In this document: piece after piece, positions 16,855 to 25,744 of the stretch
How the letters are laid out: each line of letters starts with the position of its first letter
Numbering within the stretch: the first letter of the stretch is position 1
Assembly (NCBI GenBank): GCA_965116865.1
Contig: OZ220727.1
Span: 2,790,001 to 2,854,000, forward strand
Direction: 5' to 3'
Source: Aldehydirespirator sp965116865
Lineage (GTDB): Bacteria; Actinomycetota; Acidimicrobiia; Acidimicrobiales; Aldehydirespiratoraceae
Length of the DNA: 64,000 bases
Position numbers and translations under genes: made by a program
The notes under the pieces: model-generated
Seen by the model: the letters and a program-made list of their open reading frames with translations, nothing else
Database searches by the model: none
What the model was told of the DNA's origin: nothing

Positions 16855-18761
16855 TCGATCTGGTCGGCCAACTCGCGGTGACGCTTCGTCAAGCTTGTCG
16901 CCACCAAAGCCTGCGCCTCCCGGGCCGACACATCGAAGAAGCCCTCAGGCCATTCCGCCTCGGCTCCGCCGTATGGATTTATGGCCGATTGCCGGAATTC
17001 GGTCACGCCATCACGCTGTTCTGCGAACAGCAGGCCGACCATTCCCTCATCGGAGCCTGCCAAGTCCGCCACTCTGCGCCTCGCACGGTTTACAAGGTGC
17101 TCACTGTGGGTCTCAACTAGCAGTTGGCGACCTGAGTTAGCGCAGTCCAAGAGAAAGTCTCCAAGCATCTGCTGAAGAGCCGGGTGGAGATGCAGTTCGG
17201 GCTGTTCGAGGATCACTAGTTCGCCCGGATCAGCTAGTAGACACAGCACGATCACGGGGAGGATCTGACTTACTCCTACTCCTACCGAAGTAAGGTCTAC
17301 CGTTTGCGCTGAGCCGACAGGTGTAATTTTGAGTCCAATCCCTAGTCTACCACGGTCCGCCAATAGAGCCTTGTCCGCCAAGCCAAAGCGATTCAACCAT
17401 AGGTTGACCTCAGATTGTAGACTTACTCGGTTCGGTTCTTGCTCGCTGATTGGCACAACTTGGTGCGTTGAGTTAGCGTGCAATATGGCCGCGGTATATT
17501 CGCCACTCAATCCGAGGTCAAGGTCGCGTAGTCTTGGGTCATACAACACCTGTGGTGCCTTCCGAAGCGGACCGAGATACTTGACTTCACGACCAAAGAA
17601 ATGATGAATCAAGAAACTCACCCACCCAACATTTGGGCCGAAGGGATCGTCAGGGGATGACCAAACCTGTTCTTGAGACCATTCTTCATCTGCAAGGTGC
17701 CGAGACAATTCTTCCAAGAATGTCTGGACCGAAATCAATTCTAGCCCTCGCTCTATCCTCTGGCGTTCTTCGTTCCCTTCAGCCTTTTCAAACTGTTCAT
17801 ACAGTGCATAGTGCAATTGCACGGCAATCGGAAGATCCCACCGCCTAGAATCGGAGCGACCTGTCCAGGTCTCTTGAATCTCACGGGCGGCTCTGGCAGC
17901 CGATTCTACCATTGCGTTTAGGTAGAGGGCCTTGTCTTCATTCATGGGAGATAGAGAATCGCTTTCTGGATCCGTAGTAGCATCAGCTAGCGAGGCAAAG
18001 CGTCTTACGGCATTCCACCAATGCTGTCCGACAGCATCTGAGAATGCAGATAGCGTGTATACAGATTCTGGTACGGCTCCCTGTAGTTCAGCGGCGTCAC
18101 ACCGAACTTTGATCTCTGACTCCTCATCCCAGTACGACCCTTCGGTCTCAGTAAGAATATTCCTGCCACTTTGTCGGCGCGCGGTAGGATCTAAGATTCG
18201 ATGGTGTGCGGCTCGACGCTCAGATTCTATGTCAGTAAGGCTGGTCAGGTCATACGACATGAATGCCTCACTTTCACCGTCCTTACTTGTTCGGTACGTT
18301 CGCAGCTGAACAGAATCGATCTTGGCTGAATTGTGGTCGGCATCTGCATCATCGCTCAGACAGAGAGACCAATCTACCTCCACACGTTCAAAGTCGGATC
18401 CTTCGGCCGCAAAGGTCCGATTCCGGACAATATCCCTCTCCACACCTTTCGAGAATTTTGCTCGGAATTTGATCTCTTGCTCACTGCTCTTATGTCCACG
18501 CTGAAACTGCGACATGAAGCGAACGGTCTCGGCGAAAGTGCCAAACCGCGCATACTCTCCATTGAGTGGAAAGGCAGTGCCTGCTGATCTTGAGCGTACA
18601 GCTTGGGAGATAGCTAGCACTACCTGAAGGAGGCTGCTCTTGCCAGAACTGTTGGCACCTACTATGATAGAGAGAGGATGAAGTGTGATATTGGCGTGCT
18701 TGATCGACTTGAAATTCTGAACTTCTAGCGATCTAAGCTTGTATGGGTGTTCAGTCATCAT
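16851..18761 (-). CDS. AAA ATPase with DUF3696, co-transcribed with drmA
   Basis: A 636-residue SMC/ABC-like ATPase. It begins LRSLEVQNFKSIKHANI and has Walker A GANSSGKSSLL at 35-45, a signature-like region TSVGVGVSQILPV near 490, Walker B LVILEQPELHLHP near 515 and ETHSEHLVNR near 555. The C-terminal INPYGGAEAEWPEGFFD fits DUF3696. Such ATPases are often the energy module of two-gene defence systems with a nuclease or unknown partner. Its stop overlaps the drmA start, and 20 bp separate it from the gene before. Base composition is visibly more AT-rich than drmA, pointing to separate acquisition. It is not a standard DISARM component. Confidence 0.85.
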   Translation of the reverse strand: MMTEHPYKLRSLEVQNFKSIKHANITLHPLSIIVGANSSGKSSLLQVVLAISQAVRSRSAGTAFPLNGEYARFGTFAETVRFMSQFQRGHKSSEQEIKFRAKFSKGVERDIVRNRTFAAEGSDFERVEVDWSLCLSDDADADHNSAKIDSVQLRTYRTSKDGESEAFMSYDLTSLTDIESERRAAHHRILDPTARRQSGRNILTETEGSYWDEESEIKVRCDAAELQGAVPESVYTLSAFSDAVGQHWWNAVRRFASLADATTDPESDSLSPMNEDKALYLNAMVESAARAAREIQETWTGRSDSRRWDLPIAVQLHYALYEQFEKAEGNEERQRIERGLELISVQTFLEELSRHLADEEWSQEQVWSSPDDPFGPNVGWVSFLIHHFFGREVKYLGPLRKAPQVLYDPRLRDLDLGLSGEYTAAILHANSTHQVVPISEQEPNRVSLQSEVNLWLNRFGLADKALLADRGRLGIGLKITPVGSAQTVDLTSVGVGVSQILPVIVLCLLADPGELVILEQPELHLHPALQQMLGDFLLDCANSGRQLLVETHSEHLVNRARRRVADLAGSDEGMVGLLFAEQRDGVTEFRQSAINPYGGAEAEWPEGFFDVSAREAQALVATSLTKRHRELADQIE

Positions 18762-18781
18762 CAGTCAGATCCGGTAGTGCA

Positions 18782-19777
18782 TTAGATCGAATTTGATTCT
18801 GATGTGGCTAACATCATGACTTCGACATGCAGGCAAGATCGCGAATCCGCGTCATGGCCAGAGTATATAAGTCTTGCGCCGCTGTCAGTCCATAGGAAAG
18901 GAGCTGTCACCAGACGCTCACTCGGCAACATTGTCAAGGTAGTTGCCGCAACCGATCGCTCGGGGAGAGCAGTAGCCGTCAATTCAGTAGGCGCGTTGCT
19001 CTCTTCTGACGGATGCATGAGAGACGACTCTATGAGAGTTCTTACACTCGATGCGATCTGGGAGGCGAGATCGGAGCCGTATCTCGTGCTTCTCCAAGTG
19101 GAAGCATCCGTTGCTCCCGATGCGTGGAGAGTCTCAAGATCTCCGAATGACGCGACGACCTGACGGGTGCGGAGAATGTGCATGACCTCGGTCAAGATTG
19201 TGGCCGGATCGTCGTGGAGATCGAGACACTCGACAGAGAGAAGCCCTGTATCAATGCGCCACGGCCCGTCGTCGTCCAACGTAGCGTCGGCACAGTCGCC
19301 CGTGAGGGCCCATAGAGCTTGCAGTTCGGCTTCGTCGAAGTCCGTCCATGAAGTATCCTCGCGCTCCGGCGGGACCATGGGCGTGTCGCCTGGGTCGTTT
19401 CTTGTCGATGCGGCTGCGCTGAAGACGGTCGCCATCTGAGACGAAGAGAGACGTCCCAGGAACGTGGACAACTGCAGGCGCCAAATGATGCCGCGCAGTC
19501 GAGTCTGCACCACGAGGCAGTCCGGCAGTTCTGGCGATTCGGGGTGGATCACTACATCGTCAGGTCCAGCCATGTCAACTCGCTCGTGCGCGAGCATGAT
19601 CTCGGCACGATCACGGCTCGATGGAGCGCGAACTACAAGGGCCAATCTCGTGGGACCCTCCAAGCCCACCAGTGCTTGAACGCGCCGAATGTCCCCCTCG
19701 CGCAGCGGTGGTGGCCTCTTGAGGTGCTCCGTCACGTCAGGACGCCCGACGAGCCCTGAAGATGGTTGCATCGTCAC
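18782..19777 (-). CDS. Unrecognised 331-residue protein preceding the ATPase
   Basis: The protein matches no family I know. It starts MTMQPSSGLVGRPDVTEHL and contains EGPTRLALVVRAPSS, LPDCLVVQTRLRGIIWRLQL and a C-terminal TAPFLWTDSGARLIYSGHD. It has no obvious membrane segment, nuclease motif or P-loop. It lies 20 bp upstream of the DUF3696 ATPase and 42 bp downstream of the MazF-like gene, all on the same strand. The likely arrangement is a three-gene cassette feeding into drmA. As the only gene of the cassette without a recognised fold it is a candidate sensor or effector, by inference only. Confidence 0.6.
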   Translation of the reverse strand: MTMQPSSGLVGRPDVTEHLKRPPPLREGDIRRVQALVGLEGPTRLALVVRAPSSRDRAEIMLAHERVDMAGPDDVVIHPESPELPDCLVVQTRLRGIIWRLQLSTFLGRLSSSQMATVFSAAASTRNDPGDTPMVPPEREDTSWTDFDEAELQALWALTGDCADATLDDDGPWRIDTGLLSVECLDLHDDPATILTEVMHILRTRQVVASFGDLETLHASGATDASTWRSTRYGSDLASQIASSVRTLIESSLMHPSEESNAPTELTATALPERSVAATTLTMLPSERLVTAPFLWTDSGARLIYSGHDADSRSCLHVEVMMLATSESNSI

Positions 19778-19819
19778 GACTCCCTGATTCTGGCGTCAGG
19801 CAGCCCTCGGCGCTTCACG

Positions 19820-20197
19820 TCAGTCCCATCTCGCGAGCTGTTCGAGAAGCCCCGTGTTGTCGGGCTCCGCGCACTTGGGGCCGTAGTGAGCAAGATCTTG
19901 ATTCCTAATGGTGGCAGGTGAATAGACGATTCTGCCGTCTTTGTTGACGCAGCAGTCGGGATATGTAAGTCGGTGGGAATGACGCTCGTGGAAGCATGAG
20001 GGCTCCGTCCCGGCCCTTGCACGAGTGGAGCGAGGGAGAACCGTCAGAACGGCGCTCCTCCCAGATCCCGACAAGATGACCGGACGGCTGCCGAGCTTCG
20101 ACGCGAACGACCCGGACCCTCGTCGTCCGCTTGACGGCCTAATCAGTCGCTCGGGCACCAAGAACCAGTCTCCTATCTCCAGTCGGTGCGCCGTCAT
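19820..20197 (-). CDS. PemK/MazF-like small protein
   Basis: A 125-residue protein: GDWFLVPERLIRP near the N-terminus, RPVILSGSGRSAVLTVLPRST in the middle and a Cys/His-rich second half (CFHERHSHRLTYPDCCVN, ending with YGPKCAEPDNTGLLEQLARW). The opening strand pattern resembles PemK/MazF beta-barrels, which cut RNA. No antitoxin is adjacent, and the C-terminal part is unlike ordinary MazF, so it may be a related RNA-binding or regulatory domain. It is the first recognisable gene of the minus-strand run leading into drmA. Confidence 0.5.
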   Translation of the reverse strand: MTAHRLEIGDWFLVPERLIRPSSGRRGSGSFASKLGSRPVILSGSGRSAVLTVLPRSTRARAGTEPSCFHERHSHRLTYPDCCVNKDGRIVYSPATIRNQDLAHYGPKCAEPDNTGLLEQLARWD

Positions 20198-20496
20198 TTC
20201 TCCGGCACCCGGGGCGCTGCGGCTGCACGCGTGCTGGAGTCGCTGCGGGCCGAGGCGCTGAATGCCTCTGCCGGGCGGCGATGCAACAGGCGCGACGTCT
20301 CGCCTCTCGGACTTCGCCTGCTGGCGTACGAGATGTACTGGCGATCATTCATGGAGGTCAGTCACCCTGTCGGAAGTTGTCAGTTGGCTCGGGGGTGTGG
20401 CGGCATTCGTGCAGGCAGAGCATAGCGCGCGGCTTGAGCCGTACACGGCCCACTATCGACAGACGCTAGAGCTATCATGAAAACTATGGAAATCCA

Positions 20497-21120
20497 CTAG
20501 CACGGGCTTGGAAGTTCGAGGTCATGCGGCGATGCGGGCGGCCACCGCCTGTTCGTAGGGCTCGCTGCCGAGCCAGGCTCTCGCAGTCGGAGCCAGCTCC
20601 CGCTGCGATAGAGCGCGAGCACACGCTGCACCGCCGCTCGGTGGTCGGCGAACGAGTCGCTTCGATTCGTGACGCGGCCGTCGTAGTTGAGGCGGTGGCC
20701 ACCACGTCCGGCCGCGGGCATCTGCAGATGCACCAGCGAGCGCAGCGGATCGTAGGACTCGATTAGCCGCTGCAGCTTCTCCTCCAGCACCGACAGGCTC
20801 TCAGTGAGCGTCACCAGGGTGTGGTCGAGACGGTGAAGATGCACGCGCCCGGCGAACCTGCTGGCTAGGTCGGGCATCTGATGGTTGCTGCCTGCGGTCT
20901 CCAGCATGTAGGCCTTGACCAACATGCGACCCGCGTCGGGGTGCTCGATGTCCGCCGCTGCCGGCTCAGGATGGCCCTCAAGGTAGTCAACGAACTCGCT
21001 GCGCCTTTCAGCCGCGGCAGGTATCCGACATCGTCGGTCATGGCCGACAGCGTTGGTCGTGCCTCGCCCCGCCCCCGCCGAGACACTGACGGAGCCTTCA
21101 GCGCAGGTCCCAGTCCGCAA
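20497..21120 (-). CDS. Hypothetical protein, 207 residues
   Basis: An open frame with a plausible central domain: VKAYMLETAGSNHQMPDLA, then a helical segment VTLTESLSVLEEKLQRLIE, then RSLVHLQMPAAGRGGH. The first 35 and last 30 residues look like random translation, so the true gene may be shorter or damaged. No family recognised. It lies 300 bp upstream of the MazF-like gene on the same strand; the 299 bp between them hold no convincing gene. Confidence 0.35.
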   Translation of the reverse strand: MRTGTCAEGSVSVSAGAGRGTTNAVGHDRRCRIPAAAERRSEFVDYLEGHPEPAAADIEHPDAGRMLVKAYMLETAGSNHQMPDLASRFAGRVHLHRLDHTLVTLTESLSVLEEKLQRLIESYDPLRSLVHLQMPAAGRGGHRLNYDGRVTNRSDSFADHRAAVQRVLALYRSGSWLRLREPGSAASPTNRRWPPASPHDLELPSPC

Positions 21121-21234
21121 ACAACTTGCCGAGCAATCGCGCTACCTCGCCTGCTACCCTGCCGCTATTGCTCCCCGCCTTCCCGGCCGCGCCGGGAATG
21201 GCGGGGATTTATCGCCTTAGAGGCAGAAGGCACC

Positions 21235-21396
21235 GTGACTCGCGTCTCGGTGTTCATCCATTACCAGAACGTTCACCACCGTGGCAGTCAGACCTTCAGC
21301 GATCCACATACCGACCCGCCCACCTTCGGGCACGTTCAAATCATGAGGAGGCGAGATGAGTGTCTTGCAATTGCCGGTCGAGCACTACGCCGGTGA
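21235..21396 (+). pseudogene. N-terminal relic of an NYN-domain RNase
   Basis: GTG at 21235 follows a fair ribosome site (AGAAGG). The peptide begins VTRVSVFIHYQNVHHRG, which resembles the first strand of NYN/PIN-like nucleases (usually VFIDYQNV). The catalytic Asp is His here and the frame ends after 53 residues, overlapping the start of the next gene, so it looks like a leftover. It may still couple translation to the DUF4209 gene. Confidence 0.45.
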
Positions 21397-22852
21397 GATC
21401 AACGCCATCTGCGCGCGACTTGATGCCGCCGAGGGCGAACTCGCACGCTACAAGGTGTTCCACGCCTTGGAGGAACTGGGCGAGCGCGACGATCTCGACG
21501 ATGGCGAAGGCCGAGGGGACAGGACTTGGGATGCGGTGGCGGCGGCGCTGGGCTACTACCTGAGAGAAGGGGATCAGGGAGAAGCCGAATGGTTGAAGGG
21601 TTACGGATCGTTTGGCCCCATGTGGACCACTCCATCGGGGGCGTATCCAGCTGAGCCTGCCAAGGTTCCGGAAGAGACTCGCGAGGTCTGGCGTGCACTC
21701 GCTGCCGCCGAGACACTGGACCCGCTGGTACGGGGACGGCTCTGCGATCTGCTGTGGGAACTCAGCGACAGACCCCGCCCTTACGCCTACGCGGAGGCCG
21801 CCGTCTCGTGCCACATCGAACACTCCCGGCGCGACAACGCCGAGCCGTGCGGACGCGACGAGTCCGCCTGTCGGGCTGCCGCGCTGGCCGCGACGCTCAA
21901 CAATCCGGCGTTGATCTCGGAGTCGCTGCACGCGATCGAGCAACTTGTAGCCAGATCGTTGGACACCGCCGACGACGAGTTCGGCATCGTCATCCGCGGC
22001 CTGCATGCTCTCATCGATCATACGCATGGCAAGAGGAAGCGCAGCCAGGACGTCAACCCTGACGACAGAGACAGGCGCGTGCGCGCCATCATCGAGCGTG
22101 CGCGCCAGTCGTATCCCTATGCAGACGAGCAGCAGAAGTTGCTCGACCTAGCGATAACTGTCACCGAAGACGAACATGCGGCCCGGCGGCTGCGGGACGA
22201 GCAGATCCAACTGGCCGAGTCCTCTGTCGAGGATGCCGAGGGATTTCTGAGAATGGTCCGCTTGGAGAACGCTCGGCGGGTCGCTGCGCGGCACGGTGAC
22301 AGCGACGCGGAGAGGCGCATCCGGCGCCGCATCGAGGAGACCGACATGAGCGACGCCATGTCAGATATGAGCACCGAGATCGAAGTCGACACTACAGAGA
22401 TACGGACCTGGGTGGAACGGCTCATGCAGTCCGGACGAGGGCCCCAGGGCCCCGCAATCATGCTCCTGCACTACGGCATGCATGGTGTGCCGGTGTCGTC
22501 CCCAGACCAGAGCCGAACGGCCATAGCAGAGATCCATGCGACGCATCCGTTGCAGACGATCTTCAACAAGAACCACATCGGAGCGTACAACTCTGTGTCG
22601 ATCACAGCGCCCGGTGGCGCCCTCCGCGCCCGAAGCGACCTCGGAGAATACGACGCCTTCGCTATCAACATGTTCGCAGTGACGACCGCAGGGCGCTTCA
22701 TGGACGAGATGCGACTGCAATACGGTCCACTCGGTAAGGAACTGGCGGCCTGGTTCGCCTCAGCAGGATTTCCTGCGAGGTTGGCCGAGCGGATCGGTGT
22801 CTCCTACGAGCGATGGACCGCGGGTGATCATGTGAGCGCCGTCTCGGTTCTA

Positions 22853-24009
22853 GTGGTCACGCGCGTGAGTTCTGTGGCTGTTGGTTTGGGTGGTAGGTCC
22901 ATTTGAAGGGTTTGGCCCGGTTGTTGTAGTCGTCGATGTGGTCGAGGATGGCTCCGGCGAGGTCGCTGGTGTGGGCGAACTCGGCTGTGTCGAGGAGTTG
23001 TCGGGTGAGGATGGAGAACCACGTCTCGATCTGGTTGAGCCAGGATGCGTGGGTGGGGGTGCGGTGCAGGAACACGCGGTGGTGGCCGTCGAGGAACTCC
23101 TCGACGGCGGTGGTGGAGTGGGTGGCGAGGTTGTCGACGATGCAGCGCAGCTCGAGGTGGGCGGGCACCATGGAGTCCAGCTCGGCGAGGAACGCCACGA
23201 AGTTGTCCGAGCGGACCGAGTCTGTGGGCGCGGCGACGACTTCGCCGGCGGCGCACTCGAACGCGGCGAACAGTGCCTTGGTGCCGTGGCGGCGGTACTC
23301 GAACTCCTGTCGGGCGACCCGCCCGGCGGCGGCGCCGTCGGCGGGCCGCGCCGGGCGGGTCGCGCCGACGCGGCTCTTGGCCTGTATGGCGGTCTTCTCG
23401 TCGACGCTGAACACCGCCCAGTTGTCCGGCGGGTCGAGGCACAGCCCGCAGACGTCGGCGGCCTCGGCGTCGAAGTCGGGGTCATGGGAGGTCATCCACG
23501 AGCGCGCCTGCTGCGGCTTGAGGCCCATCGAGGCGCAGATCCGCCACACCTGCGAGTCCGAGATCGCGATGCCGAGGTCCTCGCGCATGATCCGGCCGAC
23601 CTCGGGCATCGACATGCGGGCCTTGAGCCGCCGCCCGCCGAGCTGGCCCGCCTCGGGGGGCCGCGTCGTGATCGTCTTGACCAAAGCCAGCCTCTCCGCG
23701 GGCCCATACACACGCGGCCGGCCCGAGCGCGGCCGGTCCGCGAGCCCGCCCAGGCCCACCTCGCCGCAGCGGCGCCGCCACACGTCCACCTGGTTGCGGT
23801 TCAGGCCCACCGCCTTGCCGATCACCGGAGACGACAGCCCCTCAGCGGCCATCAGCACCACCTTGGCACGCTGCCAATCCCGCCGCGGCGTCGTCGACGC
23901 AGCCACCCGCGCCTCCAGCACCGCCCGATCAGCCTCGCACACCTCCAAAGTCCTAGGAACAGTCATAACCCGACCCCAACACAGCCATACGACTACCGCG
24001 AGCATGCAC
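22853..24009. mobile_element. IS630-family insertion sequence, complete
   Basis: The element is bounded by a duplicated TA (22851-22852 and 24010-24011), the target typical of IS630/Tc1. The ends are imperfect inverted repeats starting GTG (GTGGTCACGCGCGTGAG against GTGCATGCTCGCGGTAG). It carries one intact transposase. It interrupts codon 499 of the DUF4209-type gene, and the host frame is restored when it is removed. Confidence 0.85.
22857..23966 (-). CDS. IS630-family transposase
   Basis: An intact DDE transposase of 369 residues from MTVPRTLEVCEADRA; an in-frame start 13 codons upstream is possible. N-terminal helix-turn-helix: SPVIGKAVGLNRNQVDVWRR. Catalytic regions: VFSVDEKTAIQAK (first Asp), RCIVDNLATHST (second Asp) and ASWLNQIETWFSIL (Glu). 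It also has the RPRSGRPR linker common to IS630. It lies antisense to the DUF4209-type gene it disrupts. Confidence 0.9.
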   Translation of the reverse strand: MTVPRTLEVCEADRAVLEARVAASTTPRRDWQRAKVVLMAAEGLSSPVIGKAVGLNRNQVDVWRRRCGEVGLGGLADRPRSGRPRVYGPAERLALVKTITTRPPEAGQLGGRRLKARMSMPEVGRIMREDLGIAISDSQVWRICASMGLKPQQARSWMTSHDPDFDAEAADVCGLCLDPPDNWAVFSVDEKTAIQAKSRVGATRPARPADGAAAGRVARQEFEYRRHGTKALFAAFECAAGEVVAAPTDSVRSDNFVAFLAELDSMVPAHLELRCIVDNLATHSTTAVEEFLDGHHRVFLHRTPTHASWLNQIETWFSILTRQLLDTAEFAHTSDLAGAILDHIDDYNNRAKPFKWTYHPNQQPQNSRA

Positions 24010-24056
24010 TAGTCCTCGTCGTCGAAGGTGCCGTCCGTCATCTCGCGAACCTTCGG

Positions 24057-25410
24057 GGCGCTGCGCGATTTTGTGGGATGAGGGGTCGCTGGCATCGGCG
24101 GGGTGATTATGTCACGAGGAGGCCGCGGGCTTCGAAGTTGGTTGGGTTGGTGAAGCCGTGGGCGGTGCGTCGCAGGACTTGCAGCAGGTTGTTGGTGCCC
24201 TCGATTCTGCCGTTGCTGGGGCGGCCGCTGTGGTGCCAGGCCAAGATCTCGTCGGAGCAGGCGATGAAGGTGTCGACGATGTCGTGGTACTCGGGCAGTT
24301 CGCCGGTCTCGTAGAGGTCACAGAACCTCCCGAGCGTTTCGAGCGCGCCGTTGTGGTCGCCTGCGGTGTAGAGGCCGTGGAGCTCCTGTAGGGCCTACCA
24401 GCCGGCTTCGAGGCGGGGGTGGGCGTCGAACAGGCTCCGGAGCCGGGCCAGCTCGGCTTCGGTGAGGGTGTCGCCTCTGCGCAGCAGCGCAAACCGCGCC
24501 CGGAACACCTCGGGCTCGAAGGCGGGCTTGACGCCTTGGGGCTCGCGGCGCTGGATGTCGCGGCGCACCGCGGTGAGCCCCGCTGAGAACCACCTGATCA
24601 CGTGGAACCGGTCAAGCACATGGCGGGCGTGCCCGAGGTGCGCGTCGATGGCGGCCTGGTAGGCCCGCGAGCCGTCTGTGACCACCACCTTGACGCCTCT
24701 GCACCACTTGTGGCCCTGTTGCGCGAAGAACGCCGACAGCGCCGCTGAGCTGCGGTGCGGGACCATTGCGAGGGTCTTGTTGGTGTCGGCGTTGACGATC
24801 ACGGTCACGTAGCGGTGCTTTCTGCGGATCGAGGTCTCATCGACCAGCAGCACCCGGCAGCGCTCAGACCGGCGGCGCTCGGCGACGATCCCGGCCCAGG
24901 CCCGCACCAGCGCGTTGATCTTGTGCCAGCCCACGCCGCGCCGGCGCGCCGCGGCGCGCAACGTCATCACCTTGGCGTCTGAGACCAGCGCCCGCGCCAG
25001 CCTCGCAGTCAGCGCGCCCTCGAAGGCCGCGTGGTCCTCCAAGAACCGGCTGTCGCAGCTGTCACAGACCATCCTCCGCCGCGACCACACCAGCGTCACC
25101 GGCCGCCCCGACACCTCCAAGTCTTGGACCTTCTTGTCGCGGCGGTCATGGACCCTGCGGCACCTGAACCCGCACACCGGGCACCGCAGCCGCCTCAACG
25201 TCGACTCCACACTGACCACAAGGCGCGCCGCGGTGTCCTCGACCACACCCAGCACCCGAATCTGCGGCAAATGCAGCCGCACCGACATAACATCGCTGGC
25301 CATCGAGGCCCTCCTGGCTCGGTTGAACTGACGTCACCGATCCCAGCAGGGCCTCGCCCCCTACTCAGGGACCCTCAACCACCCCGCTCCCCACGAATCC
25401 GCGCAGGCTC
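24057..25410. mobile_element. ISL3-family insertion sequence (copy B) with 8-bp target duplication
   Basis: The direct repeat ACCTTCGG flanks the element at 24049-24056 and 25411-25418. Inside these are inverted ends beginning GGCGCTGCGCG on the left and GAGCCTGCGCG on the right, extending imperfectly to GTGGG. Length is 1,354 bp. An 8-bp duplication is normal for ISL3. It interrupts the DUF4209-type gene 45 bp beyond the IS630 element. Confidence 0.88.
24107..25303 (-). pseudogene. ISL3-family transposase (copy B), one nonsense codon
   Basis: Full-length ISL3 transposase except for a TAG at 24395-24397, where the sister copy at 33.8-35.0 kb has CAG (GWQALQEL). The N-terminal zinc-binding region (CPVCGFRCRRVHDRR), the helix-turn-helix region and the catalytic DDE region (LLVDETSIRRKHRY, VVTDGSRAYQAA) lie before the stop; the C-terminal NGRIEGTNNLLQVLRRTAHG lies after it. 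One base change has therefore probably inactivated an otherwise complete element. Confidence 0.85.
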
Positions 25411-25744
25411 ACCTTCGGGGTATTCCGGTAACGAAGACACAACACCATGACGGTGGCGAGCAGACAAGCGAACTGCGTTCGCTGGGAAGGCTAATCGAAA
25501 CCCTCGGCACCGACGAAGCTAGCGCGGGTCGCCCTGTGCTGCCCGTTGAGCATGTCCGCTATCTGGAGGCGGCTCTTGTAGACCGCTGGTCGATGAACCT
25601 GCGCAACATCCTCGCCCACGACGCCGAGGCCGTCCTCGATCAGCCGACCTACTGGGTACTCTTCCATGTCGTCTGCCTGCTGGCAGCGCACACCATCGTG
25701 ACGCTGCAACAACAAGCCTCCACGACGAGAGACGACGGAGCCGT

